Below are positions 26,152-34,273 of a DNA stretch of 64,000 nucleotides, one piece after another (position 1 is the stretch's first letter; the number at the start of each line of letters is the position of its first letter). The notes under the pieces were generated by a model. It was not told the origin of the DNA. It worked only from the letters and a program-made list of their open reading frames with translations, and did not search any database. The stretch is from Albimonas sp963816545 (GTDB taxonomy: Bacteria; Pseudomonadota; Alphaproteobacteria; Rhodobacterales; Rhodobacteraceae). The translations under genes were made by a program, and so were the position numbers. Where the stretch lies: assembly GCA_963816545.1 (NCBI GenBank), contig CAWFLE010000005.1, positions 186,001-250,000 of the forward strand. The letters are read 5' to 3'.

Positions 26152-26390
26152 CAGGAGAGCTCGATGCGGTAGGATTCGATCACGGGGTTCGCCAGCAGCG
26201 CCTCGCACATGCGCCTCACCTCGGCCTCCGCGGCGGCGGGGTCGCTCTCGGCCAGATCCAGCTCGATCAGCTTGCCCTGGCGCACGGAGTCGACGCCCTC
26301 GAAGCCGAGCGAGCCGAGCGCATGGCGGATCGCCTCCCCCTGCGGGTCGAGCACGCCGGATTTCAGCGAGACATGGACGTGGGCCTTCAT
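26151..26390 (-). CDS. purS: phosphoribosylformylglycinamidine synthase, PurS subunit
   Basis: A 79-residue subunit that bridges PurQ and PurL. The pattern KAHVHVSLKSGVLDPQGEAI, LGFEGVDSVRQGKLIEL and the C-terminal NPVIESYRIEL is typical. It is translationally coupled to purQ. Upstream is a 708-base region without genes that contains two copies of a structured element. Confidence 0.95.
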   Translation of the reverse strand: MKAHVHVSLKSGVLDPQGEAIRHALGSLGFEGVDSVRQGKLIELDLAESDPAAAEAEVRRMCEALLANPVIESYRIELS

Positions 26391-26485
26391 GGGCGGTCTC
26401 CGGGCTCTGGGGGGCGATCCGCGGGCGGATACCGCGGGCCGGTCGCCGCGGCAAGGGGGCGATGGGACGCGGAGGAGGGATCGGA

Positions 26486-26624
26486 GGTCCCGGGGGGCGG
26501 CTCGGGGTAAGCTGAGGCCGCAACGTGGGGTGAACGCTGGGGCCCACGCCCCCCGGGCTTGCGGTGGCGGACGCGGTCTTGATCGACCGGGGGATCGTCC
26601 GTCGCCTCTCTCCTTACGGGCGAG
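26486..26624 (+). ncRNA. candidate structured RNA element, copy A
   Basis: About 139 bases that match copy B (26846-26977) at roughly three of four positions. An 11-bp inverted repeat (CCCGGGGGGCG 26489-26499 with CGCCCCCCGGG 26547-26557) encloses a CAACGTG..GTGAACG segment. It is followed by a short hairpin with loop GGGATCG and a pyrimidine tract CGCCTCTCTCC. The strand is a guess: the pyrimidine loop would be an anti-Shine-Dalgarno sequence on the plus strand. No known RNA family is recognised. Confidence 0.4.
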
Positions 26625-26845
26625 CATCGGAGATTTGAAGAGAGTAGTCAATGACCACTCCGGGCGCCCCGGAAGATGATGCGCGGCCTCCCCCGGCTGC
26701 GCGGTCAGGGCATTGAAAACGGAGCCGAACCCGGGGGCGTCCGAGCGATCCGGGCCCGGCTTCGGCCGCGGCCTCGCCCGCCCCGGCGGGCTGGCCCCTC
26801 GGCCGCCTGCGCCGGATACGGCGCAACCACAGGGCGATATCGGGG

Positions 26846-26977
26846 GAGGTCCCGGGGAGCGGCTCGGGTACGCAGAGGCAGCAACGTGGGTGAACGAAGG
26901 GACCACGCTCCCCGGGCTGAAGACGGCGACGCAACCGAAGTCGGGGGATCGCCGACCGCCTCTCTCCCTTGAGGCGA
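26846..26977 (+). ncRNA. candidate structured RNA element, copy B
   Basis: The second, diverged copy. Its 11-bp stem is CCCGGGGAGCG (26851-26861) with CGCTCCCCGGG (26906-26916): relative to copy A a G-C pair has become A-T on both sides. A GTCGG/CCGAC hairpin (26940-26944/26952-26956) and a 3' hairpin CGCCTC (26957-26962) / GAGGCG (26971-26976) with loop TCTCCCTT follow, then a T-rich tail. Paired changes suggest selection on structure. Confidence 0.4.
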
Positions 26978-27098
26978 ATGTTTCTTGCCGGCGCCCCGCA
27001 AGTCAACATCGTAAGGCGGCATTATTAGTCAGGACTGGTTCATGTCACTTTCAAGTGACGGACCCGTAAGCGATTGCGTAATTGTGAAAATTTCTTGG

Positions 27099-27851
27099 CT
27101 AGGGGCAGGCGGGGCTGGCCCGACGGGCTTCGGCCGCCAGGGCCGCCTCGATCGTCCCGCGGTCCAGCGCGCCCTCCGCCACCGCGCCGCCGATCACGAG
27201 GGAGGGCGTCCCGTGCAGGCCGAGCCGTCGGGCGGCCTCCTGCGTCGCGCCGAGCCGCTCCGCCACCTCCGGCCTGTCCATGTCCTTGAGCAGACGGTCG
27301 GCGTCCAGTCCCTGCGCCTCGGCGGCGGCGCGGAGATAGGCGGGCGTGGGCACGAAGCTCGACTGCAGGAGGCGGCGCTGCATGGGCCGGAACCCGCCCT
27401 GAAGGTCCGCCGCCAGGGCCGCCCGCGCCGCCAGCACCGAGGCGGGCCCCAGCGCCGGCCATTCATGGTGAACGATGCGCAGGTCGGGCCGATCCTCGGC
27501 CAGCGCCTCCAGCGTGCCGTCGAGCCGACGGCAATAGGGGCAGTTGGCGTCCGAGAAGACGGCGAGCCGGGGCCCGTCCAGCGGCCCCTGCGCGGGATGG
27601 TCCGACCGCCACAGAAGCTGGCAGAGGTCGGCGGGCGTCTCCGGCTCCGCAGCCTCTCCGGCGGTGTCGAGAAGCGTTCCGATGGCGGAGCCGGCCGAGA
27701 CGCCGCCCGCGCCGCTCAGGGTGCGGAACCCCGGGGCCCCGGCGCGCGGCTCGAACACGACGTCGGGGCCGCGTCCGACGTCCAGCCAGACCGCCCCGGC
27801 GACGACGGCGGCGACAAGTCCTGCGGCGGCGAAGACGAAGCCCCGCCGCAC
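27099..27851 (-). CDS. DsbA-family thiol:disulfide protein
   Basis: A 250-residue exported thioredoxin-fold protein. The N terminus is a membrane anchor or signal (RRGFVFAAAGLVAAVVAGAVWL). The active site CPYC lies in VFSDANCPYCRRLDG, the helical insertion runs from about residue 120 to 190, and the cis-proline loop is LGLHGTPSLVIGG. It likely oxidises or isomerises periplasmic thiols. The start lies two bases from the purC stop; the functional link to purC is not obvious. Confidence 0.85.
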   Translation of the reverse strand: MRRGFVFAAAGLVAAVVAGAVWLDVGRGPDVVFEPRAGAPGFRTLSGAGGVSAGSAIGTLLDTAGEAAEPETPADLCQLLWRSDHPAQGPLDGPRLAVFSDANCPYCRRLDGTLEALAEDRPDLRIVHHEWPALGPASVLAARAALAADLQGGFRPMQRRLLQSSFVPTPAYLRAAAEAQGLDADRLLKDMDRPEVAERLGATQEAARRLGLHGTPSLVIGGAVAEGALDRGTIEAALAAEARRASPACP

Positions 27852-27852
27852 G

Positions 27853-28617
27853 TCAGTGGACGAGCTTCGGCCCCGCGGCGGCCCGGGCGCCCTGCCTGGG
27901 CATGATCCCGAGACGGGAGGCGACCTCGGAATAGGCGTCGGCGAGGTTGCCCAGATCGCGCCGGAACACGTCCTTGTCGAGCTTCTGGCCCGTCTTCACG
28001 TCCCAGAGCCGGCAGGAATCCGGGCTGATCTCGTCGGCCACGATCACGCGCTGGTAATCGCCCTCGTAGACGCGCCCGCACTCGATCTTGAAGTCCACCA
28101 GCTTGATGCCGACGCCCAGCATCATCCCCGACAGGAAGTCGTTGACCCGGAGCGCCAGCGCGATGATGTCGTCCACGTCCTGCTGGGAGGCCCAGTTGAA
28201 CGCGGCGATATGCTCCTCGGTCACCATCGGATCGTGGAGCTTGTCGTCCTTGTAGTAGAACTCGATGATCGGACGGGGGAGCTGCATGCCCTCCTCCAGC
28301 CCCAGGCGCGTGGCGAGCGAGCCCGCGGCGACGTTCCTGACCACGATCTCCAGCGGAATGATCTCGCACGCGCGGATGAGTTGTTCGCGCATGTTGAGGC
28401 GGCGGATGAAGTGGGTCGGAACCCCGATCTCGTTGAGGCCGGTCATGATGTGCTCGGAGATGCGGTTGTTGAGAACGCCCTTGCCGTCGAGCACGTCCTT
28501 CTTTTCGCCGTTGAAGGCGGTGGCGTCGTCCTTGAAGTGCTGAATGAGCGTGCCGGGCTCCGGACCCTCGTAGAGGATCTTCGCCTTGCCTTCGTAGACC
28601 AGTCTGCGTCGCGCCAT
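27853..28617 (-). CDS. purC: phosphoribosylaminoimidazole-succinocarboxamide synthase
   Basis: A 254-residue SAICAR synthetase of purine synthesis. Landmarks are LVYEGKAKILYEGPEPG, the ATP-loop region FNGEKKDVLDGKG, VVRNVAAGSLATRLGLEEG, PIIEFYYKDDKLHDP and IVADEISPDSCRLWD. Length is normal for the bacterial family. It lies divergent to the ATPase zeta gene with 194 bases between them. Confidence 0.97.
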   Translation of the reverse strand: MARRRLVYEGKAKILYEGPEPGTLIQHFKDDATAFNGEKKDVLDGKGVLNNRISEHIMTGLNEIGVPTHFIRRLNMREQLIRACEIIPLEIVVRNVAAGSLATRLGLEEGMQLPRPIIEFYYKDDKLHDPMVTEEHIAAFNWASQQDVDDIIALALRVNDFLSGMMLGVGIKLVDFKIECGRVYEGDYQRVIVADEISPDSCRLWDVKTGQKLDKDVFRRDLGNLADAYSEVASRLGIMPRQGARAAAGPKLVH

Positions 28618-28811
28618 GTAGTCGCCTCTGAAATAGGCTTCGGGCGCGCGGGGGCCCCCGCGCGCCGGGAGTTCGCACTTAGGACATCGCTTGACCTGCC
28701 GCAAGGATTCGACGCCGACTGGGCGCTAGGACTGCGGGCCCGGAGCGTCTATGCAGGGCGCGCGAAATCACCGGCGCCCCGGCGCCGCAGGACAGGCCGC
28801 GGAGGAACGAG

Positions 28812-29132
28812 ATGACCACCTTCGATGATCGCGAACAGGCGTTCGAACGGAAGTTCGCCCATGACGAAGAGATGCGCTTCAAGGCGGAGGCGCGGCGCGA
28901 CAAGCTGCTGGGCCTCTGGGCCGCGGGGCTCATGGGCCTCTCCGGCGCCGAGGCCGAGGACTACGCCCGCTCCGTCGTGGTCGAGGACCTGAAGGAGGCC
29001 GGCGACGACGACGTCCACCGCAAGGTGAAGGCGGACCTGGAGGCGAAGGGCAAGTCAGCCGACGGCCTGCGCGCCAAGATGACCGAGCTGCTGGCCGAGG
29101 CGAAGATCCAGGTCATGAACGAGGCCGGCTGA
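28812..29132 (+). CDS. F1Fo-ATP synthase inhibitor zeta subunit (DUF1476)
   Basis: A 106-residue protein of DUF1476, the zeta subunit that blocks ATP hydrolysis by alphaproteobacterial F1-ATPase (first described in Paracoccus). The N-terminal inhibitory segment TTFDDREQAFERKFAHDEEMRFKAEARR and the four-helix remainder (LLGLWAAGLMGLSGAEAEDYA) match. GGAGGAACGAG precedes the ATG. It lies next to purC and converges with thiD, whose stop lies four bases away. Confidence 0.92.
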   Translation: MTTFDDREQAFERKFAHDEEMRFKAEARRDKLLGLWAAGLMGLSGAEAEDYARSVVVEDLKEAGDDDVHRKVKADLEAKGKSADGLRAKMTELLAEAKIQVMNEAG

Positions 29133-29135
29133 CCC

Positions 29136-29927
29136 TCAGTCCGGGAAGTGGTCGAGCGGGCCGTGCCCGCTCCCCACGTTCAGCGCGTCCGCGGCGGCGA
29201 TGGCGCGGGCGACGTAGTCCTTCGCCCGCCGCGCCGCGACCTCCAGGTTCCCCGTCAGCGCAAGCTGCGCCGCAAGCGCGGAGGAGAGCGTGCAGCCGGT
29301 CCCGTGGGTGTTGCGCGTGGCCTGCCGCACCCCCTCCAGCCGCAGCATCGGCGCGCCGGCGCGCGCGAGCACGTCCACGGCCGGCCCCTTCAGGTGCCCC
29401 CCCTTCAGCAGCACCGCCTGCGGGCCCAGGGCCAGCAGCGCCTGCGCCGCCTCCTCCATGTCCTCGACGTCGCGCGGCTCGTCGGTCCCCAGCAGGGCCG
29501 CCGCTTCCGGCAGGTTGGGCGTGACGACCGAGCTCAAGGGGACGAGCCGGGTGCGCAGCGTCTCCACCGCCTCCTCGGCCAGCAGGCGGTCCCCCCCCTT
29601 GGCGATCATCACCGGGTCGAGCACCACCCACGGCTGGCGGCGGTCCTCCAGCGTCTCGGCCACCGCCGCGGCGATGTCCACGTCCGCGATCATGCCGATC
29701 TTCACCGCGGCCACCTCGATGTCGTCGAACACCGCGTCGATCTGGGCGGCCACGAAGCGCGGGGGGACGAGGTGCACCCCCTCCACCCCGCGCGTGTTCT
29801 GGGCGGTCAGCGCCGTGAGCGCCGCCATCCCGTAGCAGCCCTGCGCCGCGATGGCCTTGAGGTCCGCCTGGATGCCGGCCCCGCCCGAGGGGTCGGAGCC
29901 GGCGATGGAAAGGACGTTCGGCTTCAT
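29136..29927 (-). CDS. thiD: hydroxymethylpyrimidine/phosphomethylpyrimidine kinase
   Basis: A 263-residue ribokinase-fold enzyme that phosphorylates HMP and HMP-P for thiamine synthesis. Visible are VLSIAGSDPSGGAGIQADLK, GMAALTALTAQNTRGV, VVLDPVMIAKGGDRLL, TPNLPEAAALLG and the anion-hole motif NTHGTGCTLSSALAAQLA. The ATG at 29927 overlaps the thiE stop (ATGA), which decides it against the ATG four codons upstream. Last gene of the thiM-thiE-thiD operon. Confidence 0.96.
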   Translation of the reverse strand: MKPNVLSIAGSDPSGGAGIQADLKAIAAQGCYGMAALTALTAQNTRGVEGVHLVPPRFVAAQIDAVFDDIEVAAVKIGMIADVDIAAAVAETLEDRRQPWVVLDPVMIAKGGDRLLAEEAVETLRTRLVPLSSVVTPNLPEAAALLGTDEPRDVEDMEEAAQALLALGPQAVLLKGGHLKGPAVDVLARAGAPMLRLEGVRQATRNTHGTGCTLSSALAAQLALTGNLEVAARRAKDYVARAIAAADALNVGSGHGPLDHFPD

Positions 29928-30550
29928 CGCGCGCTCCATGACGAAAGGATCTCCCGCGCCGCCGCCTCCGGGTCCGGCGCCGCGCACAGCGCCGAGACCA
30001 CGGCCATCCCCGCCGCTCCCGCCTGCCGCACCTGGCCCGCATGGCGCGCCTTCAGCCCGCCGATGGCGATGGCCGGCACGGGGGAGGCGGTGCACAGCTC
30101 CGCCAGACCTTCGAGCCCGATCTCCGGCGCGTGGCCGGGCTTGGAGGCGGTGGCGAAGACCGGCCCCGCGCCCACATAGTCCACCACCGCAGGGTCCACG
30201 CCGCGCAGATGCTCCGGCGCCTCCACGGAAAGCCCGATGATCGCGTCCGGCCCCAGCATCTCCCGCGCCTCGGCGGCCTTGGCGTCGGACTGGCCCACAT
30301 GGCAGCCCTGCGCGCCGGCCGCGCGGGCGATGTCGGGACGGTCGTTGACCAGCAGGGGCGCGCCCGTGGGCCGCAGCGCCTCCACCAGCGCGCGGGCGAG
30401 GGCGGTCAGCGTCGCATCGTCCGCGCCCTTGTCGCGAAGCTGCACCAGCCCCGCGCCTCCGCGCACGGCCGCAAGCGCCGTCTCCACCACCCCGAGCGGC
30501 GCGGAGGGGTCGGTGACCAGGTAAAGCCGCAGGTCGGGCAGGGGGCGCAT
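29924..30550 (-). CDS. thiE: thiamine-phosphate synthase
   Basis: A 208-residue TIM-barrel enzyme that joins HMP-PP and thiazole phosphate. Motifs are LYLVTDPSAPLG, GAGLVQLRDKGADD, LLVNDRPDIARAAGAQGCHVGQSD, GLSVEAPEHLRG, DYVGAGPVFATASKPG and PAIAIGGLKARHAGQVRQAGAAGMAVVSAL. It overlaps thiM (TGATG) and thiD (ATGA), so all three are coupled. Confidence 0.96.
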   Translation of the reverse strand: MRPLPDLRLYLVTDPSAPLGVVETALAAVRGGAGLVQLRDKGADDATLTALARALVEALRPTGAPLLVNDRPDIARAAGAQGCHVGQSDAKAAEAREMLGPDAIIGLSVEAPEHLRGVDPAVVDYVGAGPVFATASKPGHAPEIGLEGLAELCTASPVPAIAIGGLKARHAGQVRQAGAAGMAVVSALCAAPDPEAAAREILSSWSAR

Positions 30551-31344
30551 CAGTCCGCCCGGATCCGCGCGCCGGCGTCCAGCGTCCCGGCGTCCAGCGC
30601 ATGCAGCGCATCGAGGAACCGCGGCGCGAAGCTGCCGGGGCCGGAGGCGCCTTCCGCTGCCAGCTCCCCCGCCAGCCCGTAATAGGCCAGCGCCGCCGCC
30701 GTCGCCTCCAGCGGATCCTCGTTGGCCGCGAGGAACGCCGCGCAGACCCCGGTCAACGAACACCCCAGCGCCGTGATCTTCGCCATCAGCGGGTGCCCGT
30801 TGGAGACCCGGAACCCCCGCTCCCCGTCCGTGACGAAGTCCACCGGCCCCGTCACCGCCACCACCGCGCGGGCGGACCGCGCCAGCGCGCGGGCCGCGTC
30901 CTCGGCCGCCGCCACCTCGTCGCCCGCATCCGCGCCCTTGCCGGCCCCCTCGGCGCCCGCCAGCGCCAGGATCTCCGAGGCGTTCCCGCGGATCAGCGTC
31001 GGCGAAAGCTGCACCAGCGTCGCCGCCGCCTCCCGCCGATAGCCGGTGGCGAAGACCGCCACCGGGTCCAGCGCCCAGGGCTTGCCGGCGGCCCGCGCGG
31101 CATGGGCGGCCTCCTGCATCGCCTTGAACCAGGGCGGCGAAATCGTGCCGATGTTGATGGTCAGCGCCGAGGCGATGGAGGCGAACTCCGCCGCCTCCTC
31201 CCGCGCATGCACCATGGCGGGCGAGGCGCCGGCGGCCAGCAGCACGTTCGCCATGATGTCCATGGAGACGTAATTGGCGATGTTGTGGACCAGCGGCGCG
31301 GCCTCGCGCATCAGCGTCAGGCAGGCTCCCGGTTCGGCGGCCAT
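30550..31344 (-). CDS. thiM: hydroxyethylthiazole kinase
   Basis: A 264-residue kinase that salvages hydroxyethylthiazole. It has PLVHNIANYVSMDIMANVLLAAGASPAMVHAREE with the substrate loop, PWALDPVAVFATGYR, IRGNASEILALAG, the AVVAVTGPVDFVTDG segment and the ATP/catalytic region ITALGCSLTGVCAAFLA. First gene of the operon; GGGAGA lies just before the ATG and a TPP riboswitch lies 66 to 141 bases upstream. Confidence 0.96.
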   Translation of the reverse strand: MAAEPGACLTLMREAAPLVHNIANYVSMDIMANVLLAAGASPAMVHAREEAAEFASIASALTINIGTISPPWFKAMQEAAHAARAAGKPWALDPVAVFATGYRREAAATLVQLSPTLIRGNASEILALAGAEGAGKGADAGDEVAAAEDAARALARSARAVVAVTGPVDFVTDGERGFRVSNGHPLMAKITALGCSLTGVCAAFLAANEDPLEATAAALAYYGLAGELAAEGASGPGSFAPRFLDALHALDAGTLDAGARIRAD

Positions 31345-31409
31345 AGCTATCTCCCGTGCTTGGCCGGCGGGGGAGAGAGGGCCGGGCGAACGGACGACCG
31401 CCTGCGGCG

Positions 31410-31485
31410 CGACTCCCTCCGCCGGCACGACCCGGATCAGGTTCCAAGGGTGCGTCTCAGCCCATTGAGGGGCGCCCCCGTCGCA
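31410..31485 (-). promoter_or_regulatory. TPP riboswitch (THI element)
   Basis: On the minus strand the conserved thi-box core is complete: GGGGGCGCCCC, then GGGCTGAGA, then ACCCTTGGAACCTGATC, then CCGGCGGAGGGAG closing the stem. The CTGAGA and ACCTGATC blocks bind the pyrimidine of TPP. It precedes thiM and should reduce expression of thiMED when TPP is plentiful, most likely by masking the thiM ribosome site. Confidence 0.95.
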
Positions 31486-31529
31486 GTCGCCCGCACGGTA
31501 GTGCCGCGGCCGGTCCCGGGCAAGGGCGC

Positions 31530-32012
31530 TCAGCTCAGGATATGGAAGACCAGCGCGCCCCAGATCGCGAGGAACAGGTGGGTGAACTGGCTGTCCTTCC
31601 ACCCGGCCCAGTAGTGGAACCACTGGCCCCCCACCAGGAACCCGCCCCAGACCAGCGAGAACACGACGCAGCCGGCCGCCGCCACCGCCCGCGCCCCCTC
31701 GGCGCCGCCCGCGCCGATCGCCGCGAGGACCAGCAGCACCGTCCCCAGCGTCAGCAGAACGGCTGCCAGCAGCTCCACCGCCACGATGGCGCGATAGGCC
31801 CAGGCGTGGGCGGCGAGGCTGTCGATCCGGTTGCCCTTCACGGCCTCATAGATCTCCGGCCGCTCCTCCTTCACCCGGTCCATGCGCATGACCATCGCCA
31901 CCAGGTCGCCGTTCACCGTGGGGAACCGGATGTTCTCGATCACGCCGATGCCGATCCACCCGGCCAGCGTCGCCACCAGCGCGGCTTCGCCCAGAAGCTC
32001 CACGGTTTCCAC
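31530..32012 (-). CDS. DUF2165 family small integral membrane protein
   Basis: A 160-residue protein with four transmembrane helices. The family's pattern of ENIRFPTVNGDLVAMVMRMD after helix 1 and VGGQWFHYWAGWKDSQ before helix 4 is visible. I chose the GTG at 32012, which has GAGGGG eight bases upstream, over a TTG at 32048. Function unknown. It lies just beyond the TPP riboswitch on the same strand, transcribed toward it. Confidence 0.7.
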   Translation of the reverse strand: METVELLGEAALVATLAGWIGIGVIENIRFPTVNGDLVAMVMRMDRVKEERPEIYEAVKGNRIDSLAAHAWAYRAIVAVELLAAVLLTLGTVLLVLAAIGAGGAEGARAVAAAGCVVFSLVWGGFLVGGQWFHYWAGWKDSQFTHLFLAIWGALVFHILS

Positions 32013-32070
32013 GGATCGTCCCCTCGTCAGTCCCTCACGCCCGGACAATCCGCCGGGGCGCGGGCGGGGG

Positions 32071-32688
32071 TCAAGCGGGGGCGGGCTGCGCCGACGCCGC
32101 AGGGCGCGAGGCGGCCGGGGCCAGCTCCCGCTCCACCGCCTCCAGGATCTCCCGGTCGTCCGGCTCGACGTCCGAGGACCAGGACCCCGCGAGCCGTCCG
32201 TCCGCCCCCACCAGGTACTTGTGGAAGTTCCAGCGGGGCGCGGGCAGGTCCTGCGCCTCTCCCTCGCGCCGCGCCCAGGCGTAGAAGGGATGCGCCTGCG
32301 GGCCCTTCACGCGCACCAGCTCGGTCATGGGGAAGTCGATGGCGAAGTTGACCTCGCAGAACTCCTTGATCGCGCTCTCGTCGGCGTATTCCTGCCTCCC
32401 GAAGTCGCGGCTAGGCGCGCCCACCACCAGTAGGCCCCGGCCGCGATAGCGGTCCCACAGGCGCTGGATGGCCTCGTACTGGTAGGTGAAGCCGCAGCGC
32501 GAGGCGGTGTTGACCACCAGCACCGGCCGCCCTGCATGGTCGCCGAGCGAGATCTCGTCGCCCTCCGCCCCCAGCGCCTCGAACCGGAAGGCATGGCCGC
32601 CGGCGCCCGCCCGCGCGAGCGTTGGCGCCGCGAGCACGGCGGCGGAGTAGGCGAGAAACGCGCGGCGGTGGACCTGGGTGCTGTGCAT
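32071..32688 (-). CDS. glutathione peroxidase-like protein with Tat-type leader
   Basis: A 205-residue thiol peroxidase. The leader HRRAFLAYSAAVLAAPTLARA resembles a twin-arginine signal, unusual for this normally cytosolic family. The peroxidatic cysteine is in LVVNTASRCGFTYQY, the Gln position is replaced around APSRDFG, and the Trp site is PRWNFHKYLVG. It probably reduces peroxides in the periplasm using thioredoxin-like donors. The Pro/Ala-rich tail is variable. Confidence 0.8.
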   Translation of the reverse strand: MHSTQVHRRAFLAYSAAVLAAPTLARAGAGGHAFRFEALGAEGDEISLGDHAGRPVLVVNTASRCGFTYQYEAIQRLWDRYRGRGLLVVGAPSRDFGRQEYADESAIKEFCEVNFAIDFPMTELVRVKGPQAHPFYAWARREGEAQDLPAPRWNFHKYLVGADGRLAGSWSSDVEPDDREILEAVERELAPAASRPAASAQPAPA

Positions 32689-32805
32689 CGGCGACGCCTT
32701 CTGTTGCGCGTGGATATACGTCCCAGGGACAAGGATAGTTTCCCACGCTGCGCAAATGCCCCGGCTGCGGCGGAACCGGGGCGGGATCGAGGCGGCCCTC
32801 CAGCT

Positions 32806-34110
32806 TCAGCCTGCGCCGAAGACCCGCTCGAAAATCGCGTCCACGCGCTTGAGGTGATAGCCGAGGTCGAACTTGTCCTCGATCTCTGATTCGCTCATCG
32901 CCGCGCGGACTTCCGGGTCGGCCTTCAACTCTTCCATGAAGTCCTTGCCCTGCTCCCAGACCTTCATGGCGTTGCGCTGCACGAGGCGATAGCTGTCCTC
33001 CCGGCTCACGCCCTTCTGCGTCAGCGCCAGCATCACCCGCTGCGAGTGGATCAGCCCGCGATAGAGGTTGAGGTTCCGCTCCATGTGCTCGGGGTAGACC
33101 ACCAGCTTGTCGATCACCCCGGTCAGGCGCGCCAGCGCGAAGTCCAGCGTGATGGTCGCGTCCGGCCCGATGTACCGCTCCACCGAGGAGTGGGAGATGT
33201 CGCGCTCATGCCAGAGCGCCACGTTCTCCATGGCGGGCAGGGCGTAGGCCCGCACCATGCGCGCGAGCCCCGTGAGGTTCTCGGTCAGCACCGGGTTGCG
33301 CTTGTGGGGCATGGCCGAGGAGCCCTTCTGGCCCGGCGAGAACCACTCCTCCGCCTCCAGCACCTCCGTGCGCTGAAGGTGCCGGATCTCGGTCGCCACC
33401 CGCTCGATGGAGGAGGCCACCACGCCGAGCGTCGCGAAATAGGCCGCGTGCCGGTCGCGCGGGATCACCTGGGTGGAGATCGGCTCCGGCTCCAGCCCCA
33501 TCTTCGCGCAGACATGCGCCTCCACCGCCGGGTCGATATTGGCGAAGGTGCCCACGGCGCCCGAGATCGCGCCGGTGGCGACCTCCGCGCGCGCCGCCAC
33601 CAGCCTCGCGCGGTTGCGCGCCATCTCGGCATAGGCCCCGGCCATCTTCAGCCCGAAGGTCACCGGCTCCGCATGGATCCCATGAGACCGCCCGATGCAG
33701 GCCGTGTCCTTGTGCTCCATCGCCCGGCGCTTCAGCGCGGCCAACAGCGCGTCCATGTCCGCGATCAGGATGTCCGCCGCCCGCACCAGCTGCAGGTTGA
33801 AGGTGGTGTCCAGGATGTCCGAGGAGGTCATCCCCTGATGCACGAACCGCGCCTCCGGCCCCACCAGCTCCGACAGGTGGGTGAGGAAGGCGATGACGTC
33901 GTGCTTCACCTCGCGCTCGATCTCGTCGATGCGCTCGACGTCGAACTCCATGTCCTTGGCCTTCCAGACCGTCTCGGCGGCCTCGCGCGGGATCACGCCC
34001 AGCTCGGCCTGCGCGTCGCAGGCATGGGCCTCGATCTCGAACCACAGGCGGAACTTGGTCTCCGGCGTCCAGACGGCCGTCATCTCGGGGCGGGCGTAGC
34101 GGGGGATCAT
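32806..34110 (-). CDS. purB: adenylosuccinate lyase
   Basis: A 434-residue lyase that acts twice in purine synthesis (SAICAR and adenylosuccinate cleavage). It has MIPRYARPEMTAVWTPE, FLTHLSELVG, HQGMTSSDILDTTFNLQL, RSHGIHAEPVTFGLK and the fumarase-fold signature GSSAMPHKRNPVLTENLTG. The longer frame to 34455 was rejected because the family starts at MIPRY. Third purine gene in this region, but not in an operon with the others. Confidence 0.97.
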   Translation of the reverse strand: MIPRYARPEMTAVWTPETKFRLWFEIEAHACDAQAELGVIPREAAETVWKAKDMEFDVERIDEIEREVKHDVIAFLTHLSELVGPEARFVHQGMTSSDILDTTFNLQLVRAADILIADMDALLAALKRRAMEHKDTACIGRSHGIHAEPVTFGLKMAGAYAEMARNRARLVAARAEVATGAISGAVGTFANIDPAVEAHVCAKMGLEPEPISTQVIPRDRHAAYFATLGVVASSIERVATEIRHLQRTEVLEAEEWFSPGQKGSSAMPHKRNPVLTENLTGLARMVRAYALPAMENVALWHERDISHSSVERYIGPDATITLDFALARLTGVIDKLVVYPEHMERNLNLYRGLIHSQRVMLALTQKGVSREDSYRLVQRNAMKVWEQGKDFMEELKADPEVRAAMSESEIEDKFDLGYHLKRVDAIFERVFGAG

Positions 34111-34273
34111 CTCGGGGCCTCCGGGGCTGGCGGTCTGGGATCGGGGCGGGCATATCCCGCACGCCCCCTCCCGGCAAGGCGACGCGACGTCGTCGGTTGC
34201 CAACCCCGGCCGCGCCCGATTGATTGCGCCCGCGAAACCGGCGCCGCGGCGCCGCAAGAAGGAGGAGACAGGC

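Larger units (their letters stand above)
26391..27098. other. 708-base gene-free region between purS and the DsbA-like gene
   Basis: No frame here has coding character. It holds the two copies of the structured element, a TCCGGG-CGC-CCCGGA hairpin between them (26659-26673), and a clearly AT-richer stretch at 27001-27100. That stretch has a 6-bp hairpin (GTCACT 27044-27049 / AGTGAC 27054-27059), possibly the end of the DsbA-like transcript on the minus strand. The purSQ promoter should also lie here. Confidence 0.5.
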
